Origin: Cyanobacteria bacterium UBA4641
GTDB taxonomy: Bacteria > Cyanobacteriota > Vampirovibrionia > Gastranaerophilales > Gastranaerophilaceae
Assembly: GCA_002405805.1 (NCBI GenBank)
Contig: DHMN01000006.1
Coordinates: 1 to 9,768, forward strand
Length of the DNA: 9,768 bases
Reading direction: 5' to 3'
A program made the position numbers and the translations under genes. Of the stretch, positions 1-6,171 are shown piece after piece (position 1 is the stretch's first letter; each line of letters starts with the position of its first letter). The notes beneath the pieces were generated by a model. The model had not been told where the DNA came from, made no database searches, and was given only the letters and a program-made list of their open reading frames with translations.

Positions 1-63
1 GAAACAAGTTCAGCATGACAAAAATAAATAACTGTCATTCCGAATTTAGTTCGGAATCTTTTT
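1..63. repeat. Dispersed intergenic repeat: TTCAGCATGACA module plus TTCCGAA hairpin
   Basis: The first 20 bases match one half of the GTCATGCTGAACTTGTTTC module that recurs in this window. From 37-44 and 50-57 an 8-bp perfect inverted repeat (ATTCCGAA / TTCGGAAT, 5-nt loop) follows, then C and a run of five T (59-63), so this copy could also act as a weak plus-strand terminator for something left of the window. Nearly the same 60 bases recur in the same orientation at 7317-7378. Non-coding: no ORF supports a protein here. Confidence 0.75.
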
Positions 64-64
64 A

Positions 65-149
65 ATAATCAGAATTCATCAATAGTGACATTTGCTAAAT
101 ATTAATTATGGAAAAGATTCTGAATCAAGTTCAGCATGACATTGACCTA
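65..149 (-). repeat. Composite repeat, inverted copy of 7390-7520
   Basis: Read on the minus strand, this stretch runs ATAGGTCAATGTCATGCTG, then a GAACTTGATTCAGAATCT imperfect palindrome, then TTTTCCATAATTAA and an AGCAAATGTCAC-like tail. The same order of modules is seen on the plus strand at 7390-7520, where the palindrome is interrupted. The central module (116-140) can form a small stem of TTCTGAA against TTCAG. It has the look of a REP-like or miniature-element repeat; no transposase is associated with it in the window. Confidence 0.7.
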
Positions 150-195
150 TTTGATTGATTTGTAATAATGTAGGTCGGCTTTACCAAGCCGACAA
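150..195 (-). repeat. GTCGGCTT/AAGCCGAC hairpin repeat module
   Basis: A perfect 8-bp stem (174-181 with 186-193, loop TACC) is flanked by a TGTAATAATGTAGG arm. On the minus strand it reads TGTCGGCTTGGTAAAGCCGACC, then TACATTATTACAAATCA, and runs straight into the composite repeat at 65-149. The same hairpin-arm-repeat order occurs on the plus strand at 9551-9628, so the hairpin and the TTCAGAATCT module travel together as one unit of roughly 80 bases. Confidence 0.7.
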
Positions 196-211
196 CAAAA
201 TTGACATTGAT

Positions 212-279
212 AGATTCTGCATCTACACAGTCGCATTAAATGTGTCGCCACTACATTCCACCTGCTATTCAGCATGACC
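212..279. repeat. Interrupted copy of the TTCAGAATCT repeat
   Basis: The two ends are recognisable halves of the repeat (AGATTCTG at 212-219, TTCAGCATGACC at 268-279), but about 48 unrelated bases lie between them. The inserted segment contains a short inverted repeat (ACACA at 224-228 with TGTGT at 241-245) and two GTCGC words. A second repeat type therefore seems to sit in the loop of the first, as in the copy at 7390-7520, though with a different filler sequence. Confidence 0.55.
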
Positions 280-436
280 ATTTCCCCTTTTGTCTAATAT
301 CGTGTTTGAAAACTGTAGAGCCGCACAAAAGAACTATTGCAATTGTAACAATCAAAAGATTATCCAACTGACTTAATAATATGCTTATACTAATCTGACA
401 ATTTATTCCTTAATATCATTATTAAGGAGAAATTTA
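280..436 (+). promoter_or_regulatory. Leader region of the sigma-factor operon
   Basis: This non-coding stretch precedes the sigma gene. A TATACT hexamer at 386-391 (preceded by TGCT) is the best -10 candidate but has no convincing -35 at the usual distance; an ECF-type autoregulated promoter is possible but not identifiable by eye. A short palindrome ATTGT-A-ACAAT lies at 342-352 and could be an operator. The last 30 bases hold the RBS hairpin described separately. No small ORF or known RNA family was recognised. Confidence 0.35.
408..429 (+). promoter_or_regulatory. Hairpin sequestering the sigma-gene Shine-Dalgarno
   Basis: CCTTAATA (408-415) and TATTAAGG (420-427) form a perfect 8-bp inverted repeat with a 4-nt TCAT loop. 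The downstream arm contains most of the AAGGAG Shine-Dalgarno (424-429), which lies 7 bases before the ATG at 437. When folded, the SD would be largely paired, so translation of the sigma factor could depend on melting or on a competing structure. The pairing is seen directly; regulation is inferred. Confidence 0.55.
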
Positions 437-1033
437 ATGTCTGAAAATAAACTATCGTACAAGAAAATGCCCATAGAAGAACTTGTTGTGTTATCTCAGC
501 AAGAAGACTTCAAAGCTTTGGAAGAACTTATTAGAAAAATTCAATCCGATGTATACGCGACATTAAGTTATCTGATAAAAAATCCTGAACATATTCCTGA
601 TTTAACTCAAGATATTTTGCTAAAAGTTGCTAGAAATATTCAAAATTTGAAAAATCCAAAATGCTTTAAAGGTTGGCTAAATCATATAATCACAAATACC
701 TATTACGATTTTGTCAGAAAACATAAAAGAACACCTGAAACTATTTCTATTGATTATACTTGTGAGCCGTTAGATATTCAGTTCAAAATTGAACTTCCTG
801 ATAAAAAAGTCAAACCGATAGAAAAATGTATATCATCTGAATGTGAAAGGTTTATCAAAGAGGCAATAAAAAGTCTGCCGGAGTCGTTTAGAATTGCGAT
901 TATCCTCAGAGAGTTTCAGGGATTAAGTTATGAAGAAATCGCAAAAACGACCAACTCAAGTATTGGAACTGTTAAATCAAGAATTTCTCGAGCACGAATT
1001 AAACTGCAAGAAGCACTGAAAAATTACATCTAA
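437..1033 (+). CDS. ECF-type RNA polymerase sigma-70 family factor
   Basis: A 198-residue two-domain sigma factor. Sigma region 2 covers roughly residues 25-98: the core-binding DLTQDILLKVARNIQNL segment (55-71) is followed by FKGWLNHIITNTYYDFVRKHKR (77-98), the usual place for -10 recognition. Region 4 covers about 136-198 and shows the classic ECF ending: LPESFRIAIILREFQGLSYEEIA (147-169), then the helix-turn-helix GTVKSRISRARIKL (177-190). The linker (about 99-135) is rather long. Regions 1 and 3 are absent, as in group IV factors. The start is fixed by AAGGAG 7 bases upstream, inside a hairpin. It sits 13 bp before an anti-sigma gene, so the two are almost certainly one operon. The ECF subgroup and regulon cannot be assigned from sequence alone. 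Confidence 0.93.
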   Translation: MSENKLSYKKMPIEELVVLSQQEDFKALEELIRKIQSDVYATLSYLIKNPEHIPDLTQDILLKVARNIQNLKNPKCFKGWLNHIITNTYYDFVRKHKRTPETISIDYTCEPLDIQFKIELPDKKVKPIEKCISSECERFIKEAIKSLPESFRIAIILREFQGLSYEEIAKTTNSSIGTVKSRISRARIKLQEALKNYI

Positions 1034-1046
1034 ATAGGAGTATATA

Positions 1047-1577
1047 ATGAAAAAAGAACTAACCTGTAATCAAGTATCTGCACTGATAAATTTTTATTTA
1101 GAAAATAAATTGAACCCAAAACTGAAAGAATATGTGGATAAACATCTTGAAAAATGTCCAAATTGCAAAAAGAAAATCTCCGAATTAAAAAGTATCTTGG
1201 CGAAATACAAGGTCAAAGCAACTCAAACTGATATGTGCGCGGAGGTTGAACAGCAATTACCACAGGATTTTGTCTATAGTTTATCGGCTTATGTTGATAA
1301 TGAATTAAATTCAAATGAAAATATCAAAATTAAGAAAATGACGATTTCAAATCCGACAGCAAGAAAAGAATTAGAAACTATGTACAGATTCAAAAAACTT
1401 TTGCATAGTGCTTATGAAAGAACAAAAAACGACTCAAAATACGATTATTCAAAAAATATTGTAAATAAAATCCAAGATAATTATGAATACTCAACGAATT
1501 ATTTTTACAAACTCGCTGCAATTTTTGTTGTGCTCATTAGCGCAATTATCGGTGGTTTTATTTATCTATATTTTTAA
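1047..1577 (+). CDS. Tail-anchored zinc-finger (ZAS-type) anti-sigma factor
   Basis: A 176-residue protein expected to bind and restrain the sigma factor encoded just upstream. The N-terminal domain (about 5-50) carries the ZAS signature H33-x3-C37-x2-C40, with a further Cys at position 7. A second segment (about 76-115) aligns with the first without gaps at an offset of 65 residues, but M98, N102 and A105 stand where H, C and C would be, so it looks like a degenerate copy. One transmembrane helix (about 155-175) ends the protein at F176, leaving no periplasmic domain. The start is supported by AGGAG at 1036-1040. Its last 12 bases overlap the end of the convergent minus-strand gene. Family assignment is firm; signal and release mechanism are unknown. 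Confidence 0.87.
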   Translation: MKKELTCNQVSALINFYLENKLNPKLKEYVDKHLEKCPNCKKKISELKSILAKYKVKATQTDMCAEVEQQLPQDFVYSLSAYVDNELNSNENIKIKKMTISNPTARKELETMYRFKKLLHSAYERTKNDSKYDYSKNIVNKIQDNYEYSTNYFYKLAAIFVVLISAIIGGFIYLYF

Positions 1578-2231
1578 ATTACCTGAAGTCGGTCTTGCCA
1601 TATATGCGGTTTGAAAAGCTTGCATAGTTGGTTTTGGCAAATATGAAGGTTTTTCAGGATTATTTTTGATATTTGAAATATGAGTTTCAGGAGCTTTTTT
1701 ATCCATTTTAGCAATGCATTTTTTCTGTTTATTGGCAGCAATTTCGTTACGAATAATCGGAGTAACAATATTACAAGACAAAATTGAACCTAATGTTGTA
1801 CCGATAACATCAACGCCTTTGTAAAACTTATTATAAGTGGCTGACATATTAGGGTCTAAATGTCCATTTTTAATGACATCAAAGCCTGCGGTTCCAACTT
1901 TATCCGCAACAGAACTGTTTTTCAAAAATGTGCGAATTGTCTCAGGAAGAAGTTTGCCTGAAGATACTAATTTGTTTGCTACAGATTTAAAAGTTCTGCT
2001 GATTGCATAGTAAGAAACGATATTAACAGCAGCATCTGCCAACTCTTGAGGAACCATATACATTTTTTGTTCCTTAGAAAGTTTATCGTTTATGACAATT
2101 GCAGTAACTTGAGCGGCAGAAGACAAAATCCAACCGATAACACCTGTATGTACAAGCATTTTACCGATATCATCGCTGTATTTGCTTGCAATTGCATTGC
2201 ACATTTTTTGAATCCAATCAGGTTTAACCAT
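1566..2231 (-). CDS. Unrecognised protein, second gene of a translationally coupled pair
   Basis: A 221-residue protein I do not recognise. It has moderately hydrophobic stretches around residues 27-47 (TGVIGWILSSAAQVTAIVI) and 139-160 (VDVIGTTLGSILSCNIVTPII) that could be membrane-associated helices, and no signal peptide. The last 50 residues are polar, rich in Lys, Pro and Asn, and probably disordered. The start is well supported: AAGGAGGT lies 5 bases upstream, inside the end of the preceding gene, and the two genes overlap by 8 bp, which suggests translational coupling. The 3' end overlaps the anti-sigma gene by 12 bp on the opposite strand. Its general shape resembles that of its partner, so they may be distant paralogues; this is inference. 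Confidence 0.8.
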   Translation of the reverse strand: MVKPDWIQKMCNAIASKYSDDIGKMLVHTGVIGWILSSAAQVTAIVINDKLSKEQKMYMVPQELADAAVNIVSYYAISRTFKSVANKLVSSGKLLPETIRTFLKNSSVADKVGTAGFDVIKNGHLDPNMSATYNKFYKGVDVIGTTLGSILSCNIVTPIIRNEIAANKQKKCIAKMDKKAPETHISNIKNNPEKPSYLPKPTMQAFQTAYMARPTSGNLKI

Positions 2232-2799
2232 GTTTTACCTCCTTGGATTTTTGAGGGTTTTGTTGTGCTGTTTGCGCTTTTGCATGAATCCTATCTACAA
2301 ACTTATTAGTTAAGAATTTTGTTAATGGCGCATCAAGTAAAAAGTTTGTAAACATCATAACAACAGTTGCAATAATTGTCCCCATTGCATTTTTGTATTC
2401 GGCTAAATTTTTACAAAGTTTTTCGCTTGGGGTCAGTAATGTTCTCAATGCTTTAAATTTCATATCAGGGCGAATTTCGTGAGGAAGTTTTGTGAAAGCA
2501 TTAACGGCATGAATACATCCTGAACGAATAAGAACGCCTGTAGTCGTACCGGCAATGATTTTTGCAACTGTTCTTGCTGCTGATACTTTTCTTGTATCTT
2601 CATCAACTTTTCTGTTGTTCAAGTCAATAAACGGTTGGCTCATTAAAGCGGTTGCACCCAAAATGAACCTGTTTTCAGGTGATGAAATATTTTTTCCAAT
2701 CCAATTGATAGCTTTGTTGGCGCGCTCGCCTTTGATTGTCATCGTTGGTATGCGGCTGACAACACTTGAAACTATTCTGCTTGGACTAAAACTACTCAT
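2224..2799 (-). CDS. Unrecognised protein, first gene of a coupled pair
   Basis: A 191-residue protein of unknown function. I chose the ATG at 2799 (protein begins MSSFSPSRIV) because AGGA lies 12 bases upstream; an in-frame ATG nine codons further out (2826) has no visible Shine-Dalgarno. Notable parts are NRFILGATALMSQPFIDLNN (about 49-68), a charged KVDEDTRKVSAARTVAK segment, a Gly/Thr-rich hydrophobic stretch (AGTTTGVLIRSG), and a hydrophobic helix near the C-terminus (GTIIATVVMMFTNFLLDAP) before a basic, Gln-rich tail. There is no signal peptide and no catalytic motif I know. It reads as a lineage-restricted, possibly membrane-associated protein co-expressed with the following gene. Confidence 0.78.
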   Translation of the reverse strand: MSSFSPSRIVSSVVSRIPTMTIKGERANKAINWIGKNISSPENRFILGATALMSQPFIDLNNRKVDEDTRKVSAARTVAKIIAGTTTGVLIRSGCIHAVNAFTKLPHEIRPDMKFKALRTLLTPSEKLCKNLAEYKNAMGTIIATVVMMFTNFLLDAPLTKFLTNKFVDRIHAKAQTAQQNPQKSKEVKHG

Positions 2800-2886
2800 A
2801 TTTATAATTATTCCTACCCAAATCAATAAAGATAATAAAGGTCATTAATTGCCTTATTTTGCGGTCACATTCACAAAAATTTACAC

Positions 2887-2917
2887 AAAAATGAGGTACA
2901 AAATGAATTATACCTCA
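2887..2917 (-). terminator. Intrinsic terminator downstream of glgC
   Basis: On the minus strand, TGAGGTA (2917-2911) and TACCTCA (2898-2892) form a 7-bp stem with a 12-nt loop, followed directly by five T (plus-strand AAAAA, 2887-2891). It lies 36 bp beyond the glgC stop. The loop is long and the stem short, so efficiency may be modest and some transcription could continue into the unrecognised gene pair, for which no clear promoter was found. Confidence 0.65.
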
Positions 2918-2952
2918 AAATTGTGTTTTTGAAAAAATACTTTACAAATTCT

Positions 2953-4188
2953 TTATAAAATAGCCCCTTTCGGAACAACTGTAACTCCGCCTGCTGAGAC
3001 ATGGAAACCTCGTTTTAGGTCTTCTTCTCTATCTATACCGATTTTTGTATGAGGTGGAATTATTACGTTTTTATCAATGATAGCCTTTCTGATTTGTGAA
3101 TATCTTCCAACTTCAACATTTTCCATCAAGATACTGTCTGTTACGCTTGAATAACTGTTGATTCTGACTTTTGGGGATAATACACAGTGAGAAAGTCCAC
3201 CGCCTGAAATGATACAGCCTTCTGATACCATTGAATTTGTTGCCATGCCGACTCTATCGCCTTCTTCCCAAACAAATTTCGCAGGCGGATAGTTGTAATT
3301 GAATGTTCTTAATGGCCATTCCTTTGAATACAAATTCAATTCAGGAGTGTAATCAAGCAAGTCCATGTTTGCTTGCCAATATGCATCAATACTTCCGACA
3401 TCTCTCCAGTATCCGCGTTCACTATCGGTCATTCCCGGGAATGAATTACTTGCAAAGTTATATACATAAATATTTTTGCCTTCGTTTAACATCATAGGAA
3501 TAACGTTTTTGCCAAAGTCGTGGTTTGATTCTTGGATTTTGTTATCTTTTTCCAATGCGTTTAACAACTCGTCTTTTCCAAAAATATAATTACCCATTGA
3601 GGCTAAGCACATGCCGGAATTTCCGGGGATTGGACGAGGTGGTGTTTGAGGTTTTTCTACAAAATTAACAAGTCTCCAGTTTTCATCAACTTCCATAATT
3701 CCAAATTCATGAGCCTCTTCTATCGGAATTGGAATTGCTGAAATTGTCAAATCTGCATTTTTATCTTTGTGAAAATTCAACATTTGAGAAACTTGCATTT
3801 TATAAATATGGTCACCGCCGAAAATACAAACATATCTAGGGTCTTCGTCTGTGATATGGAAAATGTTTTGATAAATTGCATCTGCTGTACCGCGATACCA
3901 ATCATTTCCGACTCTCATTTGTGCCGGACAAAGGTCGACATATTGATTCAAAAATGGAGACAACACCCAACCTCGAGTGATGTGTTTGTTCAATGAATCT
4001 GATTTGTATTGTGTCAAAACTTTGATTTTGTAAAATCCTGAATTGATAAAATTATTAATTACAAAATCAATAATTCTGTATCGTCCGCCAAACGGAACTG
4101 CAGGTTTTGCCCTATCCTTTGTCAACGGATAAAGTCTTTTGCCTTCTCCCCCTGCCAAAATCATAACTAATGCATCATCAATTGACAT
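2953..4188 (-). CDS. glgC: Glucose-1-phosphate adenylyltransferase (ADP-glucose pyrophosphorylase)
   Basis: Makes ADP-glucose and pyrophosphate from ATP and glucose-1-phosphate, the first committed step of bacterial glycogen synthesis, in the cytosol. The 411-residue length fits the family. The N-terminal nucleotidyltransferase domain carries the GGEGKRLYPLT loop (13-23) and RAKPAVPFGG (26-35), WYRGTADAIYQN (97-108), GGDHIYKM (124-131) and FVEKP with K179, the glucose-1-phosphate-binding lysine position of the family. SERGYWRDVG follows later, and the C-terminal third has the left-handed beta-helix repeat pattern (ISGGGLSHCVLSP..., VTDSILMENVEVG). AGAGG 7 bases upstream supports the start. 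It lies between its own AT-rich promoter region and a terminator, so probably monocistronic; no other glg gene is in the window. Allosteric behaviour cannot be read from sequence. Confidence 0.96.
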   Translation of the reverse strand: MSIDDALVMILAGGEGKRLYPLTKDRAKPAVPFGGRYRIIDFVINNFINSGFYKIKVLTQYKSDSLNKHITRGWVLSPFLNQYVDLCPAQMRVGNDWYRGTADAIYQNIFHITDEDPRYVCIFGGDHIYKMQVSQMLNFHKDKNADLTISAIPIPIEEAHEFGIMEVDENWRLVNFVEKPQTPPRPIPGNSGMCLASMGNYIFGKDELLNALEKDNKIQESNHDFGKNVIPMMLNEGKNIYVYNFASNSFPGMTDSERGYWRDVGSIDAYWQANMDLLDYTPELNLYSKEWPLRTFNYNYPPAKFVWEEGDRVGMATNSMVSEGCIISGGGLSHCVLSPKVRINSYSSVTDSILMENVEVGRYSQIRKAIIDKNVIIPPHTKIGIDREEDLKRGFHVSAGGVTVVPKGAIL

Positions 4189-4290
4189 ATAAAAACCTCT
4201 TCTACTGTATATATAAATATTATATAACTAAAATTTAGTAAAATCATTAATTCTAAATAACTAAATTTTTCTCAATCTAAAGATGATATT
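4189..4290 (-). promoter_or_regulatory. glgC promoter region with ACTAAATTT inverted repeats
   Basis: A minus-strand TATAAT (4224-4219) is the likely -10; the -35 is poor. Just upstream of it lies a 13-nt palindrome ACTAAA-A-TTTAGT (4227-4239), and its right half pairs with a third half-site ACTAAATTTT (4260-4269) to give a 10-bp inverted repeat with a 20-nt loop. This could be an operator overlapping the promoter spacer, or an AT-only, weak terminator for waaA, whose stop is at 4291. No GC-rich terminator separates waaA from glgC. Confidence 0.4.
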
Positions 4291-5595
4291 TTATTTCAAG
4301 ATTTGTTTCAATTCGTTGATAACAACATCCAACGCACCTTGCTGGTCTTGGAATACGGTTTCGCAATCTTTGCATGCCTGCTCGTAAAACTCTTTATCAG
4401 ACAATAATTTTTCAACATAATCTGAAAATTCTTTCGGATTTTTTACGATTTTACCTGCCTTTGAACGAGACAACAACCAATAAATATCACGGAAATTGTG
4501 GATAGATGGACCTGTGATAGTCGGTTTTGAATAAACTGTAGCCTCTAGCGGATTGTGACCGCCTGTTTTGTTAAAACTTCCACCGATAAATGCGAAAGAA
4601 CAAATTGAATACATTTTAGAAAGTTCACCCATCGTATCAAGAATTATTACATCTTTTGTTTTAAAAGTATCTTCTTTTGAGCGAAATCCGTAATTTAGTC
4701 CCAAAGAGTCTAATATTGGTAAAATTTGCGGTAATCTTGTCAAATGTCTTGGAACTAAAAGTAATTTTATATCAGAATATTTTTTTAATTTTTCGCTAAA
4801 CATTTCAAGGACAATTTCATCTTCTCCTTTGTGGGTGCTGCCTGCAATTATTACGCGGTAACCATCTTGTCCGATATCAATTTTTTCATCTGATTTTTTT
4901 ACATCAAATTTCAAATTCTTCATAACAAAAGTTCTGTCTTCAGGTGCTCCGATTGAAACAAGTTTGTTTCTGTCGATGTCACTTTGAGTAAGAATTTTTG
5001 TATATTTTGATAATACGGTTTTGAAAAAGAATTTGAAAAATTTGTAAACTGAGTATGTAGAATCAGACATTCTGCCATTGATTGTGTAAAGTGAAATTTT
5101 TCTTGCTTTACAGAAAAATGAAAATACTGGCCACAATTCTGTTTCTGCAATCAATACAACTGTCGGTTTGATTTTTCTCAAAAATGTATCTACACAAAAT
5201 GGAATGTCAAAAGGAAAATATGTCACAAAATCAGCGACTTGTGCGTATTTTTTCTTTGCAATTTCTTGTCCTGTTTTTGTCCCTGTAGTAACTACGATTT
5301 TATAATCAGGGAAAGTTTCTTTTGTTTTTTTGATTAAATTTTCTAATGCGATAATTTCACCAACAGACACGCCGTGGTACATTATGACCTTGTCCCCTAA
5401 TTTTGGTGATTCAAAAAATCCGAGTTTTTCTCTCCAGCCGTATAAGAATTTACCGTTGAAAACTCGGACAATATAATAAAATGGCATCAAAATTATAAAT
5501 AATAAAGTTGAAATCAATCCATACAAAAATAATTCGCTAAACATTGATATAATAATCAATAATAATAAAACCAAAATAATAGAATAAGTAATCAT
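4291..5595 (-). CDS. waaA: 3-deoxy-D-manno-octulosonic acid (Kdo) transferase
   Basis: Transfers Kdo from CMP-Kdo to lipid IV-A at the inner membrane, a core step of LPS synthesis (GT30 family; kdtA is a synonym). Counting from the ATG at 5595 (434 residues), the protein shows YHGVSVGE with the family's catalytic-base Glu near residue 80, PFDIP, ETELWP (151-156), NGRMSD, NLKFD, AGSTHKGE, LVPRH, DTMGEL and the CMP-Kdo-binding end GGSFNKTGGHNPLEA. The start is uncertain: codons at 5643 (GTG), 5628, 5595 and 5544 are all in frame and none has a Shine-Dalgarno. I prefer 5595 because a TATAAT ends 10 bases upstream. The ATG at 5544 would match the family's usual N-terminus better, with a single membrane anchor instead of a longer double hydrophobic stretch. 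Confidence 0.93.
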   Translation of the reverse strand: MITYSIILVLLLLIIISMFSELFLYGLISTLLFIILMPFYYIVRVFNGKFLYGWREKLGFFESPKLGDKVIMYHGVSVGEIIALENLIKKTKETFPDYKIVVTTGTKTGQEIAKKKYAQVADFVTYFPFDIPFCVDTFLRKIKPTVVLIAETELWPVFSFFCKARKISLYTINGRMSDSTYSVYKFFKFFFKTVLSKYTKILTQSDIDRNKLVSIGAPEDRTFVMKNLKFDVKKSDEKIDIGQDGYRVIIAGSTHKGEDEIVLEMFSEKLKKYSDIKLLLVPRHLTRLPQILPILDSLGLNYGFRSKEDTFKTKDVIILDTMGELSKMYSICSFAFIGGSFNKTGGHNPLEATVYSKPTITGPSIHNFRDIYWLLSRSKAGKIVKNPKEFSDYVEKLLSDKEFYEQACKDCETVFQDQQGALDVVINELKQILK

Positions 5596-5664
5596 AATAT
5601 GGCAATTATACAACAAAGTTGACAACATGTTGACATAATACACAAAAATTTATAAAATCATTGT
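5596..5664. promoter_or_regulatory. Divergent waaA/folK promoter region
   Basis: Plus strand: a perfect TTGACA (5630-5635), 17 bp, then TAAAAT (5653-5658), which puts transcription start at about 5665, on the folK ATG itself. Minus strand: TCAACA, 17 bp, then TATAAT (5610-5605), starting near 5598, about three bases before the waaA ATG at 5595. Neither gene has a Shine-Dalgarno. A 10-nt palindrome CAACATGTTG (5623-5632) sits between the two promoters and a direct repeat GTTGACA (5618, 5629) overlaps both. A shared regulator or leaderless mRNAs are inference. Confidence 0.55.
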
Positions 5665-6171
5665 ATGGCAATTGTATATTTAAGTTTAGGTTCAAATAAA
5701 GGCGATAGAATCGGCTATGTCCAACAGGCAGCAAGTTTGCTTGGGGCAGATGAAGGAATTTCTATTGTCAGAACTTCTGCGTTTTATGAATCAGAACCTT
5801 GGAATATGAATACAAAAAACTGGTTTGTAAATGCTGTTGTGGAGGCAAAAACTAAATATTCTCCGCAAGAACTTTTGGAAGTTTGCCAAAGAATAGAAAA
5901 GCAGCTTGGTCGAACTCCTGAAGAAAAAAATCAGTACCAAGACAGAACAATTGATATTGATATTCTTTTCTATAACAAAGATATTATTAATGAGGAAAAT
6001 TTAACAATTCCGCACAAATATGTTCATCTTAGAGCGTTTACGCTTGTGCCGATGTTGGAATTGAATTCTGATTTTGTTCACCCTGTTTTACATAAAAATA
6101 TTGTTGAAATGCACAACGATTTAGAAAATCCTGAAATGGTGTTTTTATATGGCACAAGAGTCGATTTCTAA
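5665..6171 (+). CDS. folK: 2-amino-4-hydroxy-6-hydroxymethyldihydropteridine pyrophosphokinase (HPPK)
   Basis: Transfers pyrophosphate from ATP to 6-hydroxymethyl-7,8-dihydropterin, giving the substrate for dihydropteroate synthase in folate synthesis; cytosolic. The 168-residue length is typical. Family features in order: LSLGSNKGDR (6-15), SAFYESEPW (38-46), the WFVNAVVEAKT strand (53-63), an EKQLGR segment (78-83), R94 followed by TIDIDILFY with the Mg-binding aspartates D97 and D99, and IPHKYVHLRAFTLVPMLEL (115-133). The family signature usually has G-P before the Arg; here it is Q-D. There is no Shine-Dalgarno, and the promoter places the mRNA start at the ATG. The last 23 bases overlap the next gene, so the two are probably co-transcribed; no other fol gene is present in the window. 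Confidence 0.95.
   Translation: MAIVYLSLGSNKGDRIGYVQQAASLLGADEGISIVRTSAFYESEPWNMNTKNWFVNAVVEAKTKYSPQELLEVCQRIEKQLGRTPEEKNQYQDRTIDIDILFYNKDIINEENLTIPHKYVHLRAFTLVPMLELNSDFVHPVLHKNIVEMHNDLENPEMVFLYGTRVDF

Noticed and set aside
1..290. CRISPR array
   Set aside because: The repeats are palindromic, differ in spacing and orientation, and are scattered over the window rather than in a regular tandem array.
2046..2309. Plus-strand open frame opposite the unrecognised gene pair
   Set aside because: It lies antisense to two overlapping genes with good Shine-Dalgarno evidence for at least one, and has no recognisable domain.
2800..2826. ATG at 2826 as the start of the first unrecognised gene
   Set aside because: No ribosome site precedes it, whereas AGGA stands upstream of the ATG at 2799.
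5596..5643. Longer waaA starting at GTG 5643
   Set aside because: The extra 16 codons overlap the promoter elements, have no Shine-Dalgarno and extend past the usual family N-terminus.
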